A stretch of 64,000 bases of DNA, taken from Amblyomma americanum. Lineage: Eukaryota > Arthropoda > Arachnida > Ixodida > Ixodidae. Where the stretch lies: positions 79,096,324 through 79,160,323 of the forward strand of contig NC_135506.1 in assembly GCF_052857255.1 (NCBI RefSeq). Reading direction: 5' to 3'. Shown here piece by piece: positions 44,166 to 54,616 of this stretch. How positions within the stretch are numbered: the first letter of the stretch is position 1; the number at the start of each line of letters is the position of its first letter. Under the pieces are notes generated by a model, which saw nothing but the letters and a program-made list of their open reading frames with translations, was not told the origin of the DNA and searched no databases. The position numbers were made by a program, and so were the translations under genes.

Positions 44166-45324
44166 CTGCAGGGAATTGACGTCTAAATTACTTTTATAGA
44201 ATTGCAAGAACATTATCTGCTTGTGGGCAGCAATAATTCAGCACTGCGCACCACTGGATGCCGTCAGGATTTTCGAAAAGCTGATTACGAATGATGCCAT
44301 TTGGCACATGTTGCGCTTGCTGCCGATCTGCCGACCTAAACTCTTGTGCTTTGGTCACGTCGTTTTTAACACGAGCTTTATCTACCACAACGTCTTAACG
44401 TGACTTGGCTAAGACTGAAGCACTCTTTCTCGTACTGCTTCGTCCTGACATCAAACTAAGAAATACGGCTTATATTATTCATCGGTGAGCACTACCGTGG
44501 AAAGGGGGTGCGCTGCAAAAGGATAGCTCAAATTAGTGTCCTGAAGCCCTTACACATTCAAACCGACAGTTAGAAAATTGTTGCAGTTTCGTCAATACTG
44601 TGACGCATTTGGAGCCGAGCTCTCAGAACTATCACAGGCGCCAATTCCAATGACACGAAACGCGTCTGCAAACCGGGATTAGCCCGCCGGCCTAGTCAGC
44701 AGTCACGGCTGAGAGGTGCAGGCTGAGTTAGCACTCACCGTTCCCTTTTTTCCGGTGGGATCTCAAGATGCGGATCCTTGATGCCACCAGGAGAGTTGCA
44801 TTCCGCAGTGCGCACAACCTTTTCTACGTTTCAATGGTTCTGCCCTCCAGTAGCGTAATCGTAGCACTTGTCTTCGTGGTGCCTGTGTCTGTAGCTTCGG
44901 CCGTTAATAAACGTATGCAAATTGCATAGCCTTTGGTCGTTTTGTGAGCTAGGCGTTTTAGGACCTCAGTATAAAGGTTATTCCCTGCGGTGACTTAAAC
45001 TGGGCAGCAGTGGCGTTCGTGATGCTTCTCTCTGTATTCTTGATGTTTAGAATGTACTCGTGCCGTTTGTGTAGTTTTCTGTATAACGTTCCTCGTGTCT
45101 GTGCTGAGGTGTCATTGCTTCGCATCACTACGTGGTCCAATTTTTAGCTCTCCTCATACTAATAATGCTTTAGTTTGAAGCTGTTGTCTGCTTGCTTTGA
45201 AGCTGCTCTGTGTTCATTTATTTGTGAAGTGCCATTGCTTTGGTGTCTCACGTTTAACATATTTCTACCCAAGGTCGTGGTGCGTGCAAGGTGTGTGTGT
45301 GTGGGTGGTGGGAGGTATGTTGGA

Positions 45325-45490
45325 TGCCACGAACATGAGGAATGGTATCAGCGCCGCCCCGCGGCATTAATAGCCACTAGCAACAAGAACAATAGGAGCA
45401 CTGCTGCGGGAGCCAAGGGAGGGTCTTTCGGATCTAGGTGCAGTGAATCCGCCGGACTAACGCTGGACCCACTGGATCTCTGATCAGACA
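45325..45490 (-). other. Motif pair (module 9)
   Basis: Motif copies at 45334 and 45381, 47 bp apart as at 35.1 kb. A weak acceptor-like GTGTCTGATCAG lies at about 45484. The flanking GT-rich tract is on the plus side. Confidence 0.45.
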
Positions 45491-45499
45491 CCTTTAACA

Positions 45500-46800
45500 G
45501 CCGTTAGTTAAAAGCTGGGCGTAAACAACCTTCGGCGTGCTGACTGCTCTTGGCTTGGCTCCCAAGCCACGTCACCCTGCTACACTTAAGCCTTAAGTCT
45601 ATGGGATAGGGATGCTCGTGGTGATGCGGTTGTCGTTTGCACGGGTTGATCATCCTAGTGGCCACCATGCAACGGTATAGTTTTAAAGACTTCTTCATGA
45701 GTCCTGCCGTGTCGATCCTTGAGGCTCTCACTCTAGTTCTAGCTGAGCAGTCATAATATACTAGCTTTGGCTTTTGGTTTAATTGTGCAAGTGAGACTTA
45801 GGCCAGAGAGCGCCAAAACGATGTTTCATTATGTGGTTGCTCTTGGCATACTACATGAAATAGAATGATATACTACGTATAATAAGATTAAAACCCCAGC
45901 GCACAGAAAATGTAAAACTAAAGCATTCCTACATAGGTAACTATATGCAGGCTCAAAACAAACTGCAGTTAAACAAGCAGATTGGAAGGCCTTGCCAAGA
46001 GCAAGCGGACGGGGAGTTTCCTCCCACCGTGCATGGCTACGGAGCCCTCTTGTCTCTGGCAAGGTAGCCTTTCAGCAAGAAACCGCGAAAAAAACGCTAT
46101 ATGCTCTTTAAGGTCCCACTGCTATCAACGCAATCCATACCCTGGCAAAATTATGTAATTGTGTGATAACAACAGCCAAAGGATAGGGCGATCTGTGAAC
46201 ACTTGCGAAGTGAGTCTTACGATGCTTTTCTCTTGGTAAGGATTTGTGTAACTGAGCGCGGGCCACTCAACTACTTTCACTCCAGCAGTTGATCTCTGAA
46301 ACGTTAAGTACACTGTGTAGTATGTGTCACATTCGCAGCGTGGAATGTGTAACTTTGCAGGATTGTTTCTTTTGGTGGAAATCATTCCCTACATTTAAAA
46401 TAGGTTTGTGAGCTTTTGTGTCGGCGTTGTTCGTGCGATTGCTTCAATAGGGTTCCTTGGGCATCACGAATGTTGTCTTTGCTGTCTTTACAATCTTTTT
46501 GGTGCTAATATTTTTAACGTTAGGTGATGTGATTGTGTCAGTGGTTGCGCAGCCTGTACTTGTAGCTGTTTGCTGTGGTCGCTGTTATGTCTCAGGGTGA
46601 TGTTTAGCGTGGTTGTGCACACGCATTCGATGAAACCTGTCTCATATACCTTGTATGCACTTCCTCGCTCGCTTGGTTGTTTCTGCGCTTGTACTGCTTC
46701 TATTGTTGCGGACACAGTGTTTATGGTTTTTGTGTGATAATGCGTTGTCAGGTGTTGGGTCAGCTTCTCAGATGATCATACTTGCTGTGAGTGTCGGTGT
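45500..46800. other. Intergenic or intronic DNA
   Basis: No recognised gene; GT-rich from about 46.4 kb toward the next module. Confidence 0.4.
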
Positions 46801-46819
46801 AGGCAGCGAGGTTGGAGGC

Positions 46820-47032
46820 CACCAAAGGCATGAGCAACAGCACCAGTGCCGCCTTGGGGGAACGGCCAGGGGCGCAGACAACCGCGAACAAAGAGAACAG
46901 GAGAAGTGCTGCCAGGGCCACCGAACATCAGTTCCTTGGCGCTCTGGAGATGTCAAGAAATGGGCATGGACGGCTTGGCAAAGCTCCGTCCGCAGCTGAG
47001 TCTGCAGGCCTCGCCACAGGTGATCTGTAGAG
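46820..47032 (-). other. Exon-like module 10 with motif pair
   Basis: Acceptor-like GATTTTGCAG|CTCTACAGATCACC on minus, exon start 47032. Motif copies start at 46889 and 46829. One minus frame reads LAALLLFSLFAVVCAPLAV and then AALVLLLMPLVAS, both hydrophobic leader-like strings. Confidence 0.6.
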
Positions 47033-47039
47033 CTGCAAA

Positions 47040-48625
47040 ATCGAAGCGCCGACCCATTTCAGTACGCTTTGTGTTGACCAGGCGCCACTGCCCTAGCAGC
47101 ACAGGGCATCAGCCTAACATTGGTAACATTTCGCCAAAGCCTGGTCTTTTGTAAGACCGGTCTTGACCAAAACATGCTCAAAAATGGTCCGATGCTCTGT
47201 GCTGCTTGGGCGCGCTTCCCGCTCAAAGTAGTGGGATTCACTCCCAGCAGCAGCGGACGCGCTTTGGCGGAGGTAGAGCACGAAACGCGCATTTGTGCTG
47301 TCCCATATGCGTCACTAGGCGTCATACAAGCTCAGTATTGAAATTGGGGGTTCAACCCTTGGGCCAGCCTCATAGCATGCGTCCACCTACGGGACATTGA
47401 ATGCCACGTAGCGCTCATGGGAAATTAATCTCTTGGTTGTAGATCGGCAGAGTTGAACAAAGAAATCAGGCAAACCGTACCAGAGCGCCAAACTATGCTC
47501 ATCGATTTAATGATGGTTTGTTTTCAGCCCTCTAGGGTGCAGAAAAAAAGTCAGTATGAAGAAGTTTTTAAACACATTTTAAATTCGCGTGGTATGGTTG
47601 CTAACAAAAGATAAATAAGGTAGCTTTTTCACCAAAATATTCAGTGGGATGTTTCATTGGAAATTTGTCCAGCATGTTCAGAAGCGATTATACCAGCGGA
47701 TTTCATGGTATCAGTTATCTGAGCTTAGAACGAATGCACTGAGATTACGCATAGCCAGAATTAACGTGCTCAGCGTGGTCACTCGTTTTCCTGCTAACAT
47801 GTCGCTGGAGCGCAAGTGCCACCGCGTTACAAGGAATCAAATGCTTACATAAGCTGCAAAGCAGAAACTGCGTTTTCGCGCTCCTGTTTCAACATTACGA
47901 TTAAGCAGTGCGAAGCGTCTGTGCTCATCGCAGCTTCATCACTGTGACCGCTGGTCTCTCTATGCATTCTGCTTTTGTGAACGAGTCAAGTTACTTCCAT
48001 AAAAGAGCTCAAGAAAGGAATCGCGAAACAAAACTTATGTAGAAATTGCTCACCATGCTGAGCGTGACCATACTGAACATTTGGCCTACATTCAAGCGTT
48101 GTACGCAGCAACTAGTTTGTTAACTGCACTTGTCTAAGATATAACCTCTTCTTTAGGCCAAGTTGAAAGGAGCACAAACGCAACAGCCAAGAACCTCTAA
48201 AAAGGAACCAACCAATCATTGTACTGCCCTAGCAGAAGAGTCTCGACACTACTCTCTAACAGAGCAACCAGTCAGAAGCATTAAAGTCATATAGCGCACT
48301 CTCTACAGTGAAGTGTAATAAACTCCTTAGCATATGATGTTCACAAAAAATAAATATGCAGCGTGACAGTACTCTTGCACCCCCATTCCGAAAAAAACTA
48401 CGATAGAAGCGAAATAGCAGAGTATTAGCCCTGAATGGGCCGCTGATACTCCCTTTGCCATTATAAAACCAGTAGATGTGAAGTAGGTTTTTAGTTTGAT
48501 TTCATGGGTCTGTATACATTTTAGGGATGCTATACATACTACAGACAATGGCGGTCGATGACTGCTCTCTACATGTGGAATAGAAGAAGCGCCTCAGTCC
48601 AAATCACCTGAGACTATGGTAGATG
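47040..48625. other. Intergenic or intronic DNA
   Basis: No gene family recognised. CCTAGCAGCACAGGGCATCA followed by GCCTAACATTGGTAACAT (47.09 kb) has the look of a dispersed repeat, but no second copy is in the window. Confidence 0.35.
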
Positions 48626-48629
48626 TCAA

Positions 48630-48872
48630 ATAGGTTTTTAGTTTTATTTCATGGGATCTAAAGTTCCAAAGCACGTCAGGCAATGTGGGACGCCGTAGTG
48701 GAGGGCTCGGAAATATTCTGACGCCCCAACCCGGGGCTCTTTAACGTTCACAGACGCACAGTACACGAGGTTCAACGTTTCGCCTCCATCGAAATGCGAC
48801 CGCTGCGGCCGTGGTCGAACCCGCGCCTTTTGGGTAAGCAGACGAGCGCTATAACCACTGAGCCACTGCGAC
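48630..48872 (-). mobile_element. Full-length tRNA-derived SINE, second subfamily
   Basis: On minus: box A TGGCTCAGTGG (48856-48866) and box B GGTTCGACCAC (48811-48821). The body then has TTTCGATGGAGGCGAAACG, CGTTAAAGAGCCCCGGG and CCTCCACTACGGCGTCC, ending CGTGCTTTGGAACTTTAGAT. It is closely related to the Ruka-like head but has a different 3' half. Confidence 0.88.
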
Positions 48873-49444
48873 TGCTGAGAATTGAAACTGATCTGAGCTT
48901 AAAAGGCATCGATGAAAAAGCAGATCTGAACATCGAGACGTTCTCGTCCTAACCACTGTCTGTAGTAGTATAGCACCCCTCAAAAGTATACTGCCCAAAG
49001 GGTTTGCTTCTAAGCTGTGTATCGGGGCTCCCTAGCATAGATGGCACTCCAAAGCTTTAGAATTTGGGACGCGATGCCATTGCTCTTTTGAAAGGTTATG
49101 GTTTCTGAGGATGCATAACGAGACATGCAGCAGGTTTCACCAGCAAACCCCTTGGGCCGTACACATTTGGAGGGGGTGTAAACATGAACACTGCTGCATA
49201 TAAAATGAGAGTTAGCTGTCCTAAAGGCGTCCGCGTGTAAGTCGCTCACGAATAATATGTAACACGAGAACCTTTTTTCTCTGCATCTTCCCATAGAGCA
49301 TTTCGTCGTTATCACATCCCGCGAGTACAGTTCCATTACCGCCAGGATTGCAAGCGCGTAAAGCGACCCTCACAGCAACTTTTCCCAACACAAAGTCACT
49401 ACCTTTTATTTCCCGCCTCTGCAATAGCGTCGAACACAAATTAT

Positions 49445-49527
49445 GCTCACCGGTATTTTGTCGTGGCAGGAGCCGACCCATTTTAGGACTGCTTCGTTTA
49501 CCACTTGCGTTCGACGTCGTCTGCAAT
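49445..49527 (-). other. Candidate ~80-bp exon with acceptor and donor-like ends
   Basis: On minus TATACATTGCAG|ACGACGTCG (near 49525) and CCG|GTGAGCATAATTTG (near 49446) bracket an open segment (TTSNASGKRSSPKMGRLLPR). No homologue recognised. The donor resembles that at 36.57 kb. Confidence 0.3.
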
Positions 49528-49734
49528 GTATAGTTTTGGCTTGCCGTGTGCATTAGTGGATGCATCCGCCGGGCTTCCTGCGGTAGTGCCCCGTTGTGGT
49601 AGTGCCCCGCTGCTTTCGTGTTGTTGTCGCCCTGGTGTATTTTGTGGTTGTACTGAACGTTTAATCGCTGCAGACTTGTCGCCAGTTGTTCTTGCATTGG
49701 TTAAGGCCATGTCAGGTTCCATGCTGTGCAGCCG

Positions 49735-49975
49735 ACGCTCTCAAGAAGAACTGTATTGATGCTGATGAGCTTGGCACCGGGCGGTCGATGATTGCCCTCT
49801 ACATCAGGAATGGAAGAAGCGCCGCTTTGAAGGATACTGCTCCAGTATGGCACAAGTTTGTAGAGCTGGTGAATCAGCCGCAGAACGAAACGCGCCAAAG
49901 TCCTTGCCAGGACTCTGGTCTCCAGGAAGAGGCAGCATCGCAGCTTTGCGAGGTATCAAGCGGCTGGCCTTGGCC
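49735..49975 (-). other. Exon-like module 11
   Basis: Acceptor-like CGCATCTTTGCAG|GGCCAAGGCC on minus, exon start 49975. Degenerate motif (CATCAGGAATGGAAGAAGCG) at 49803. The 49735-49785 segment aligns with module 6. Confidence 0.5.
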
Positions 49976-49999
49976 CTGCAAAGATGCGATAACTTGCAC

Positions 50000-52850
50000 A
50001 ATAATCTGCAATAACATGCATAGAATCACCGGTCATCATCATCTGTATAATGCTGATTTCAGGCAGCATGTCATAATTCTGATTTCCCGCAGCGAGAAGA
50101 ATGCACTACAACGCGCTGCCTTGACTGCCTTGCGCTGTTAACGAGGGTTCTTTATTCGGATAAAGTCTCGTACTTTCTTGGGCAGCTTATATCAAGTACA
50201 CGAGCAAAAAAAAATACTGTGCTCCACTTCTACTTCGTAACCAACGGTTGATGACTTTCAAGTGCTTTGTAATATTCACAAAGCATTTCTCTGGTCCACA
50301 GCAGTGACTCAGTGGTTTTATTTTTTTCTGAAGAGCCGAAGGCCGTCTGCATCGACACCACTGCATACAGGCGATATGCAAAGGTGCCGGGGGGCTGCGG
50401 GATGTCATTTCTCGTTGAAGAACACCCAGGAGTTCTAAACTACCCGGTGTCCTAAAATACGGCACTCATTGTATCCCACATTATTGTTTTATTAGGGCTC
50501 CCAAGTTTAGAGCACGCGTGTTATAGGTTTTGCATTCAAATAAACTGCCCATGCACCGAACATCTATTATCTCCGGCGCAACGTTTCAAACAGTATCAGA
50601 AAACGGGTAGCAGCAGTACACCTACTTATCCCTGAAGCGAACCATCTTTTTGGCAAAGGAAAGAAGTTTTTTTTTTGATTTGATAAGAAAATCATCCAGA
50701 ATAAATTTTATCAAGCAGATAGCTCATGAAATAGAAAAATACTGCAGATGGTATTCAATTCGATTACATTTCATGTACGGCACTCTGCCATGTGATCTAC
50801 GGCGGCGGCTGTCCAGCTCTCTACATTCGAAGCTGTGCGACCAGCTCCGCCGTGGACTGTCCTGTAATGCAGTGTGACGTGGAAGTTAATCTGAAATGGC
50901 AAGCCTCTCAAGTTACCGCCGGCATGAAGACTCATTCGGCCTCAACAGAGGTCGAGTAATAGTTTCCTCTCTGCTCTTACCTAGTTACAGCTACTCAGTA
51001 CTACACTTCGCTAAATTGAAACCTACGTGCTAGTTTGGTGACAGGGGAAAAAGCTGTAGCGCTGGCGCTAGTCGGACAGGTGGCCGAAATTTGCTACTCC
51101 GGTAAAACATGCTTGCAGTCATTAGTCTTTGGTGGTCATCCATTTACAGCCAACTACTCTGTGAATTGACCTCATATGAAAGGCTTAAATCTCAGAAACC
51201 GGAACCATAAGCAATGCTCACAAGAGGGTCTGATATACTGTACATTTTTCAACAATTGATAAGTCCCTAATCTTTAAAGATGGCTCCAAAAGAGCGCGAT
51301 GAAATCTCCCAATAATTATTGAAGTTTTTCGTTGAAATGCGCAGGATTCTCAATATCCCTGGGAGTAAAATCCATGCTCAGCACCAGGTTGAACATGGCG
51401 GGCTGTTGAGATATAAAACTCGCTTTGTGGCAAGTACAGAGGCGGAAATAACCGGGCCACGGAGGTCGGAATGCCACAGAATGGATGACACTGAGAACTC
51501 GGATAAGACGACCTTTATCAGTAGGGTACAATATTATAATTATAGACTACCTTTGAAAAGTTTTAAAAATAAACAATCCGAAAAAACGGAATACAAGTGG
51601 TGTCACCACCGGCTGATTTCGCAATTAAACTGCACGCGCCGACATTGAATTTCTGGCACCATTCTCTTCAAAGCGGCGGCAACCGTTCCTTTTTGGTAAA
51701 GAAGTCCACGGCTTAATCGACTGGAGGCAAGAACAAATACAACTTCCTCGCCGATAAGTAAGTTCTTTGCTGGCGGAAGACAAAAGTCAACATGGATATA
51801 GAGAGCCAGAGAAACAATTTTTTACAGAGAATAATCATTAGAGTTTTCAGTGAAGTAATGTCAGCTCTCGCAAAGTTAACCTGTTAGCTCAGAGCTCTTC
51901 CATAAGACTTTCTCAAACGTGTTTGACCTGGCACTGCCAGTGAAACAGGTTTCATTGTGAAATGCAAAGCTGAAGAAATCCCACTACCGCTATATCGTCA
52001 ATGCTATTTCACTGGGACGCTGCGGTATTCTTAAGGGACGGAGAACGTGTGTCGCAATTTCCCGAGACTCACTTCCTGAACATTTAACACCAACCCCATA
52101 CATCACGCGTTAAAAGAATCTCGTAAGCCTGCAGATAACAAGACGCGGTGCTACTAACAGTGCCCCATGGATCTGTATCCAAAAAGCCAATATATTGCAT
52201 GCGACATAGAGCGGCCGTAATGGCCGCAACCATGCAGAACAGCAACGCATTAAGCGAGCTTTATGTAACGTCAAATGTAACGGTAAAAGGTACTGCCCAC
52301 ACATGTTGAAAGGTCCGATGAGGAGTATGGAAACACCAGACAAAACGATTCGCAGAGATTGGAGAGTTCATGCTCAATTTTTCATCGACTGATGCTGAGT
52401 AGACAGTCCCGCCACTTGCGGCATCAGATGAACTTCCCAAAGCAGTTCAAAACAGTTTAGAACGTGGAAATGTTTATTTTGCTCACAGGCAGCGCTGCCA
52501 TTTGCAATGTTGAGAAATAGGCCTGGTTCTGGCTGGATGTTCATCGATTTTTATAACTGTTTCTTTTTCTTGCGGAAGCCTGATACAAAGTGGCGTTCTG
52601 TAATTTACCTCACACTGCTGTCGATGCCTACAAGCTCAGAGTGGAGGGGGCCTGCTAATATATTTTGCGCCGGCAGCAACAGTACAGCACGGGTTAAAAT
52701 TTGTGTCCCTATTTATTTGACTGCGGGAGACCATCGAAGCGTCATGCAGCCAGTTTTCATCGTATTACGCCTCGCCTCATAGCACCATTTTCATTGAAAG
52801 GTTGGAAACTGTATGTTCTTTCTTCACATAAATGCGTTAAATGCGCTGTA
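50000..52850. other. Intergenic or intronic DNA
   Basis: No recognised gene or repeat. An acceptor-like TTGTTATCTGCAG|GCTTACG on minus lies at about 52130. ORFs such as 51319-51648 have no identifiable domain. Confidence 0.4.
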
Positions 52851-52856
52851 TAGCAC

Positions 52857-53096
52857 TCGCGGTGGCTCATTGGTTATGGCGCTCGGCTGATGACGCAAAA
52901 GACTCAGGCTCGATTGCGTCCGCGGTGGTTGCATTTCGGTAGAGGTGGCAAAATGCTGCAGGCTTATGTACTGTCTTATCTCAGTGCGCGTTAAAGAACC
53001 TCAGGCGGTAGAAATTATCTGGCGCCCTCCATAACAGCGTTCCTCATAGCCCGAGCAGCTTTGGAACGTTAAACCTCACAAAATAAACAAAAAGAA
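52857..53096 (+). mobile_element. Full-length tRNA-derived SINE, second subfamily
   Basis: Box A TGGCTCATTGG (52863-52873), box B GGCTCGATTGC (52907-52917). The body has GCGCGTTAAAGAACCTCAGG, GGTAGAAATTATCTGGCGCC and CCTCATAGCC, and the 3' end TTTGGAACGTTAAACCTCAC plus an A-rich tail. It is the best reference for the truncated copies at 30.5, 30.9 and 38.2 kb. Confidence 0.88.
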
Positions 53097-53127
53097 TTAA
53101 TTGCGAGGTTGCTGCGTGTAAACTCAC

Positions 53128-53290
53128 CGTCTTGCATGAGATTCTCTTGTCCGGTAGATTTAGACGCTCTGGGAAGCCTTCGCGGAGCCGCGATGACGGT
53201 CCAACGCTGCCACGCTGTGCGCAACGCTACCTTCGGAGTGGTATCCTGCGCTGTGTAGGTGGTGTCCCCACTTGTGACCGGTGCTTCTAT
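53128..53290 (-). other. Candidate exon with strong donor
   Basis: On minus, a ~54-codon open frame (IEAPVTSGDTTYTAQDTTP, KVALRTAWQRW, VIAAPRRLPRASKSTGQ) ends at ACG|GTGAGTTTAC (53128/53127). No ATG lies in the segment. The family is unrecognised; it may belong to the same minus-strand transcript as the modules. Confidence 0.3.
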
Positions 53291-53884
53291 GTCTATCGCT
53301 AGTCGTGCTGCTTGTCATGTCTTCGCAACGTATTTACTCCCCGCTCTGTTCAGCTAAGTCTTGGGCTCTCGACAGCTCTAGATATTATGGGCATATGTGC
53401 GTTGCGGTTTTGCCAATCCGTGTGATGGTATGAACTCCTACGTGTCGCTGTTTCTGGCGTGACCGCTGAAGCATGGTTGCAATATAGTCGTGAGTCATGC
53501 TTTCCGCCAGGTGTTTTAGTGGTTAGACCAACAGATTTTCATCAAGTGGGAAACCTGCCTAATGTTTGTGTTGTGTATTGTGACTGCCTGTTTGCTGTGA
53601 CCGCTGGTGCATTTGATAGTCATGGCTGCCGAGGTGGCAACAGCGGATTTATTCCTGCTCTTTGTTTACGGTGTGTCACTGCCCCGTCGCTGTGTTTCTT
53701 GGCTCGCTAGGTGTTTGTGGTTTCGCATCTGTTGAAACCTGCCAATGCCATATAACCTAAAGTGTTGTTGTTTCGTTTGTTTTCTTTGTGTTGTGTGTAT
53801 TTTTGTCGTTCTAGTGTTCTCTCTTTCATATGAGTGTGTTAGGCATGTTCCTGTGTTCGTTGTGAAATGTGCTGTGTACAGGAG

Positions 53885-54069
53885 GCCCCCTGCATGAGGA
53901 GCAGCTGAAGCGTCGCAGCAAGGAAAGCCTAAAGAGGCAGCACTCATTGCCGCCACCAAGAAGAACTGGAAGAGTGCCACTGCAGACGCCAAGACTCAAG
54001 TCTCTTGAGGATGGCCATTTGTCGGGGCATTTGTAGGCGACGACTGCGTCCCAGGTGTCTGCCGAGAGC
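53885..54069 (-). other. Exon-like module 12 with motif pair
   Basis: Weak acceptor-like GCTTACGCAG|CTCTCGGCAG on minus near 54070, similar to GCAGCTCTACAG of module 10. Motif copies start at 53956 and 53893. A minus ORF from 53992 begins MASAVALFQFFLVAAMSAAS, which looks like a signal peptide but has an uninformative remainder. Confidence 0.5.
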
Positions 54070-54368
54070 TGCGTAAGCACGGCACGACACAGGTCACCAC
54101 AGATTGTTTGCAGTAGTCTCGTGGAATCTTCAATCACTTCGAACACCTACACGGGGCACCGCTTTCGAGGTCAGCTTAATGGTGTCTCCGCCTTGTAATT
54201 TAAAACACACGGCATCAGGCCATTGCTATGTTAGATATTTTTTTCATTTATGGATACAGCGATCTTGTACACAAGATCATACCAGGTGGGAAACATTGTG
54301 TTCACATACATAAACACAGGCACTTACAAACAAAATAGAATTGCACATCGAAAGTAAGAAGAAAATAC

Positions 54369-54616
54369 CGCGGCAATGTCGTAAACAACAATCATTTCAA
54401 GTGGTCTTCAAACAAATGCAGTGATATCTGCCTGACATCATCCGTGAGCTTATTCCAATCAGTGATGGTCCTTGGAAGAAAGGGATATTTAACGCGGCAA
54501 TGTCGTAAACAACAATCATTTCAAGTGGTCTTCAAACAAATGCAGTGATGTCTGCCTGACATCATCCGTGAGCTTATTCCAATTAGTGATGGTCCTTGGA
54601 AGAAAGGGATATTTAA
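54369..54616 (-). repeat. Exact-period 124-bp tandem duplication in LINE E C-terminus
   Basis: 54369-54492 is repeated at 54493-54616 with only about two substitutions. The duplicated DNA encodes the ORF2 end (FLPRTITDWNKLTDDVRQIS, LHLFEDHLK). 124 is not a multiple of three, so the duplication shifts the frame. Confidence 0.92.

Larger units (their letters stand above)
17880..54110 (-). repeat. Array of recurrent exon-like modules with a ~24-bp motif
   Basis: At least eleven times on minus, a pyrimidine-rich TGCAG acceptor-like site is followed after 55-200 bp by one or two copies of a motif whose plus-strand form is CATGARGAACAGSAGNAGTG plus CCGC. A CA-rich (plus GT-rich) tract follows. Motif copies begin near 18275, 18330, 22212, 22855, 23076, 23299, 23527, 23734, 23777, 25145, 25205, 28864, 35144, 35191, 39063, 40109, 43982, 45334, 45381, 46829, 46889, 49803, 53893 and 53956. 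In one minus frame the motif gives an AALLLFFMP-like hydrophobic string, in another GTPVVLH. Neither frame is conserved in all copies, so coding is unproven. The element is too divergent to name. Confidence 0.65.

Noticed and set aside
51316..51648. 109-codon plus ORF and 71-codon minus ORF
   Set aside because: Neither shows a domain, and both cover the same DNA. Not enough to call a gene.
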